This document shows positions 63,346-64,000 of a stretch of DNA of 64,000 nt, piece by piece. The notes below the pieces were generated by a model that was not told where the DNA came from, did not search any database, and saw only the letters and a list, made by a program, of their open reading frames with translations. This DNA is from Xanthomonas sp. 10-10. GTDB taxonomy: Bacteria > Pseudomonadota > Gammaproteobacteria > Xanthomonadales > Xanthomonadaceae. The stretch is from positions 744,001 to 808,000 of the forward strand of contig NZ_CP144460.1 of assembly GCF_040182365.1 (NCBI RefSeq), given 5' to 3'. Both the position numbers and the translations under genes were made by a program. The stretch's first letter is position 1, and every line of letters starts with the position of its first letter.

Positions 63346-64000
63346 ATGAACTGGTTGAACGAAGTGCTGCACAACGATCCGAACCCGCTCGAGACGCAGG
63401 AGTGGCTCGAATCGATCAAGGCCGTCATCGACGTCGAAGGCCCTGAGCGCGCCCATCAGCTGCTGGAAGGCATGGTCGAACAGACCCGCCGCGCCGGCGC
63501 TTACCTGCCGTTCTCGCCCACCACCGAGTACGTCAACACCATCGCACCGGCCAACGAGGCCAAGAACCCCGGCGACTCCGCGCTGGAGTGGAAGATCCGC
63601 TCGATCATCCGCTGGAACGCCATGGCCACCGTCGTGCGGGCCAACCGCAAGCCGGGCGACCTGGGCGGCCACATCGCCTCGTTCGCTTCCAGCGCCACGC
63701 TGTACGACGTGGGCTTCAACCACTTCTGGCGCGCGCCCTCGGACAATCACCCGGGCGACCTGCTGTTCGTCCAGGGCCACAGCGCCCCGGGCATCTACGC
63801 CCGCGCCTTCCTGGAAGGCCGCATCAGCCAGGACCAGCTGGACAACTTCCGCATGGAAGTGGACGGCCAGGGCATCTCCTCCTACCCGCACCCGTGGCTG
63901 ATGCCCGAGTTCTGGCAGACCCCCACCGTGTCGATGGGCCTGGGCCCGCTGGCCGCCATCTACCAGGCGCAGTTCATGCGCTACCTGGAAAACCGTGGCC
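63346..64000 (+). CDS. aceE: pyruvate dehydrogenase E1 component (5' part, continues beyond window)
   Basis: The first 218 codons of the homodimeric E1 of pyruvate dehydrogenase. It begins MNWLNEVLHNDPNPLETQEW and shows TRRAGAYLPFSPTTEYVNTI, AMATVVRANRKPGDLGGHIA and LLFVQGHSAPGIYARAFLEG, as in proteobacterial AceE. It uses thiamine diphosphate to decarboxylate pyruvate and acetylate E2. ATG 63346 has GGGAG 5 nt upstream. A palindrome precedes the ribosome binding site. The rest of the gene, and probably the E2/E3 genes, lie outside the window. Confidence 0.96.
   Translation, partial: MNWLNEVLHNDPNPLETQEWLESIKAVIDVEGPERAHQLLEGMVEQTRRAGAYLPFSPTTEYVNTIAPANEAKNPGDSALEWKIRSIIRWNAMATVVRANRKPGDLGGHIASFASSATLYDVGFNHFWRAPSDNHPGDLLFVQGHSAPGIYARAFLEGRISQDQLDNFRMEVDGQGISSYPHPWLMPEFWQTPTVSMGLGPLAAIYQAQFMRYLENRG

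Overview
The window looks like chromosomal DNA of a Xanthomonas-type gammaproteobacterium (Xanthomonadaceae). The basis is the high-GC codon use, the accB-accC / aroQ / dsbD-cutA / prmA / fis neighbourhood, a 963-residue TonB-dependent receptor, a GH53 galactanase, a complete malonate decarboxylase cluster, GTAG-type REP palindromes and GGGATTC-type heptad arrays. The genus call is by recognition of gene content, not by a database comparison. No rRNA, tRNA, CRISPR array, prophage or intact insertion sequence was seen.

Layout. 1-9.8 kb is a mostly minus-strand block: fis, a DUF3426 protein, an XRE regulator divergent from a small membrane protein, prmA, two coupled plus-strand hypotheticals, then accC and accB with a four-helix-bundle gene wedged between them, then aroQ. 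10-17.8 kb holds a secreted prolyl oligopeptidase, a DsbD with two N-terminal catalytic domains, cutA and a secreted endonuclease I-type nuclease. 18-25 kb carries groES-groEL (sigma32-like promoter, degenerate CIRCE), a TonB-dependent receptor and a YjjJ-type HipA kinase. 25.8-33.5 kb has a DAHP synthase behind a leader peptide and terminator that fit classical attenuation by aromatic amino acids, then two paralogous AsmA-like membrane proteins. 33.5-45.4 kb holds an SMP-30 lactonase with a coupled cupin, glnE, a lipoprotein plus hydrolase pair, the queuosine-precursor transporter yhhQ, a DUF2145 pair, an ELM1-like protein, a RutE-type reductase and a YceI lipoprotein. 45.4-46.8 kb is a lower-GC tract with almost no recognisable genes.

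46.8-57 kb links iron and malonate metabolism: a siderophore-interacting reductase and its PadR regulator (a YqjH/YqjI-like pair), then mdcA-C-D-E-G-B-H, a MatC-type malonate permease and a GntR regulator. Together these import malonate, load it on the MdcC acyl carrier protein and decarboxylate it to acetyl-ACP. The mdc operon is tightly packed, and ATGA start/stop overlaps run even through REP palindromes inserted between mdcC and mdcD. 57.6-64 kb has a HAD phosphatase, a three-gene partner-switching module (PP2C phosphatase, anti-sigma-type kinase, STAS antagonist), a secreted GH53 galactanase, a triplicated REP array and the 5' part of aceE.

Most notable: (1) a four-helix-bundle gene between accB and accC bracketed by two inward-facing arms of exactly four 7-bp units, with the same 4x7 arm architecture around a gene-less 61-bp core between groES and groEL; (2) the aromatic-rich leader and attenuator before DAHP synthase; (3) the REP ladder with chained ATGA couplings inside the malonate decarboxylase operon.
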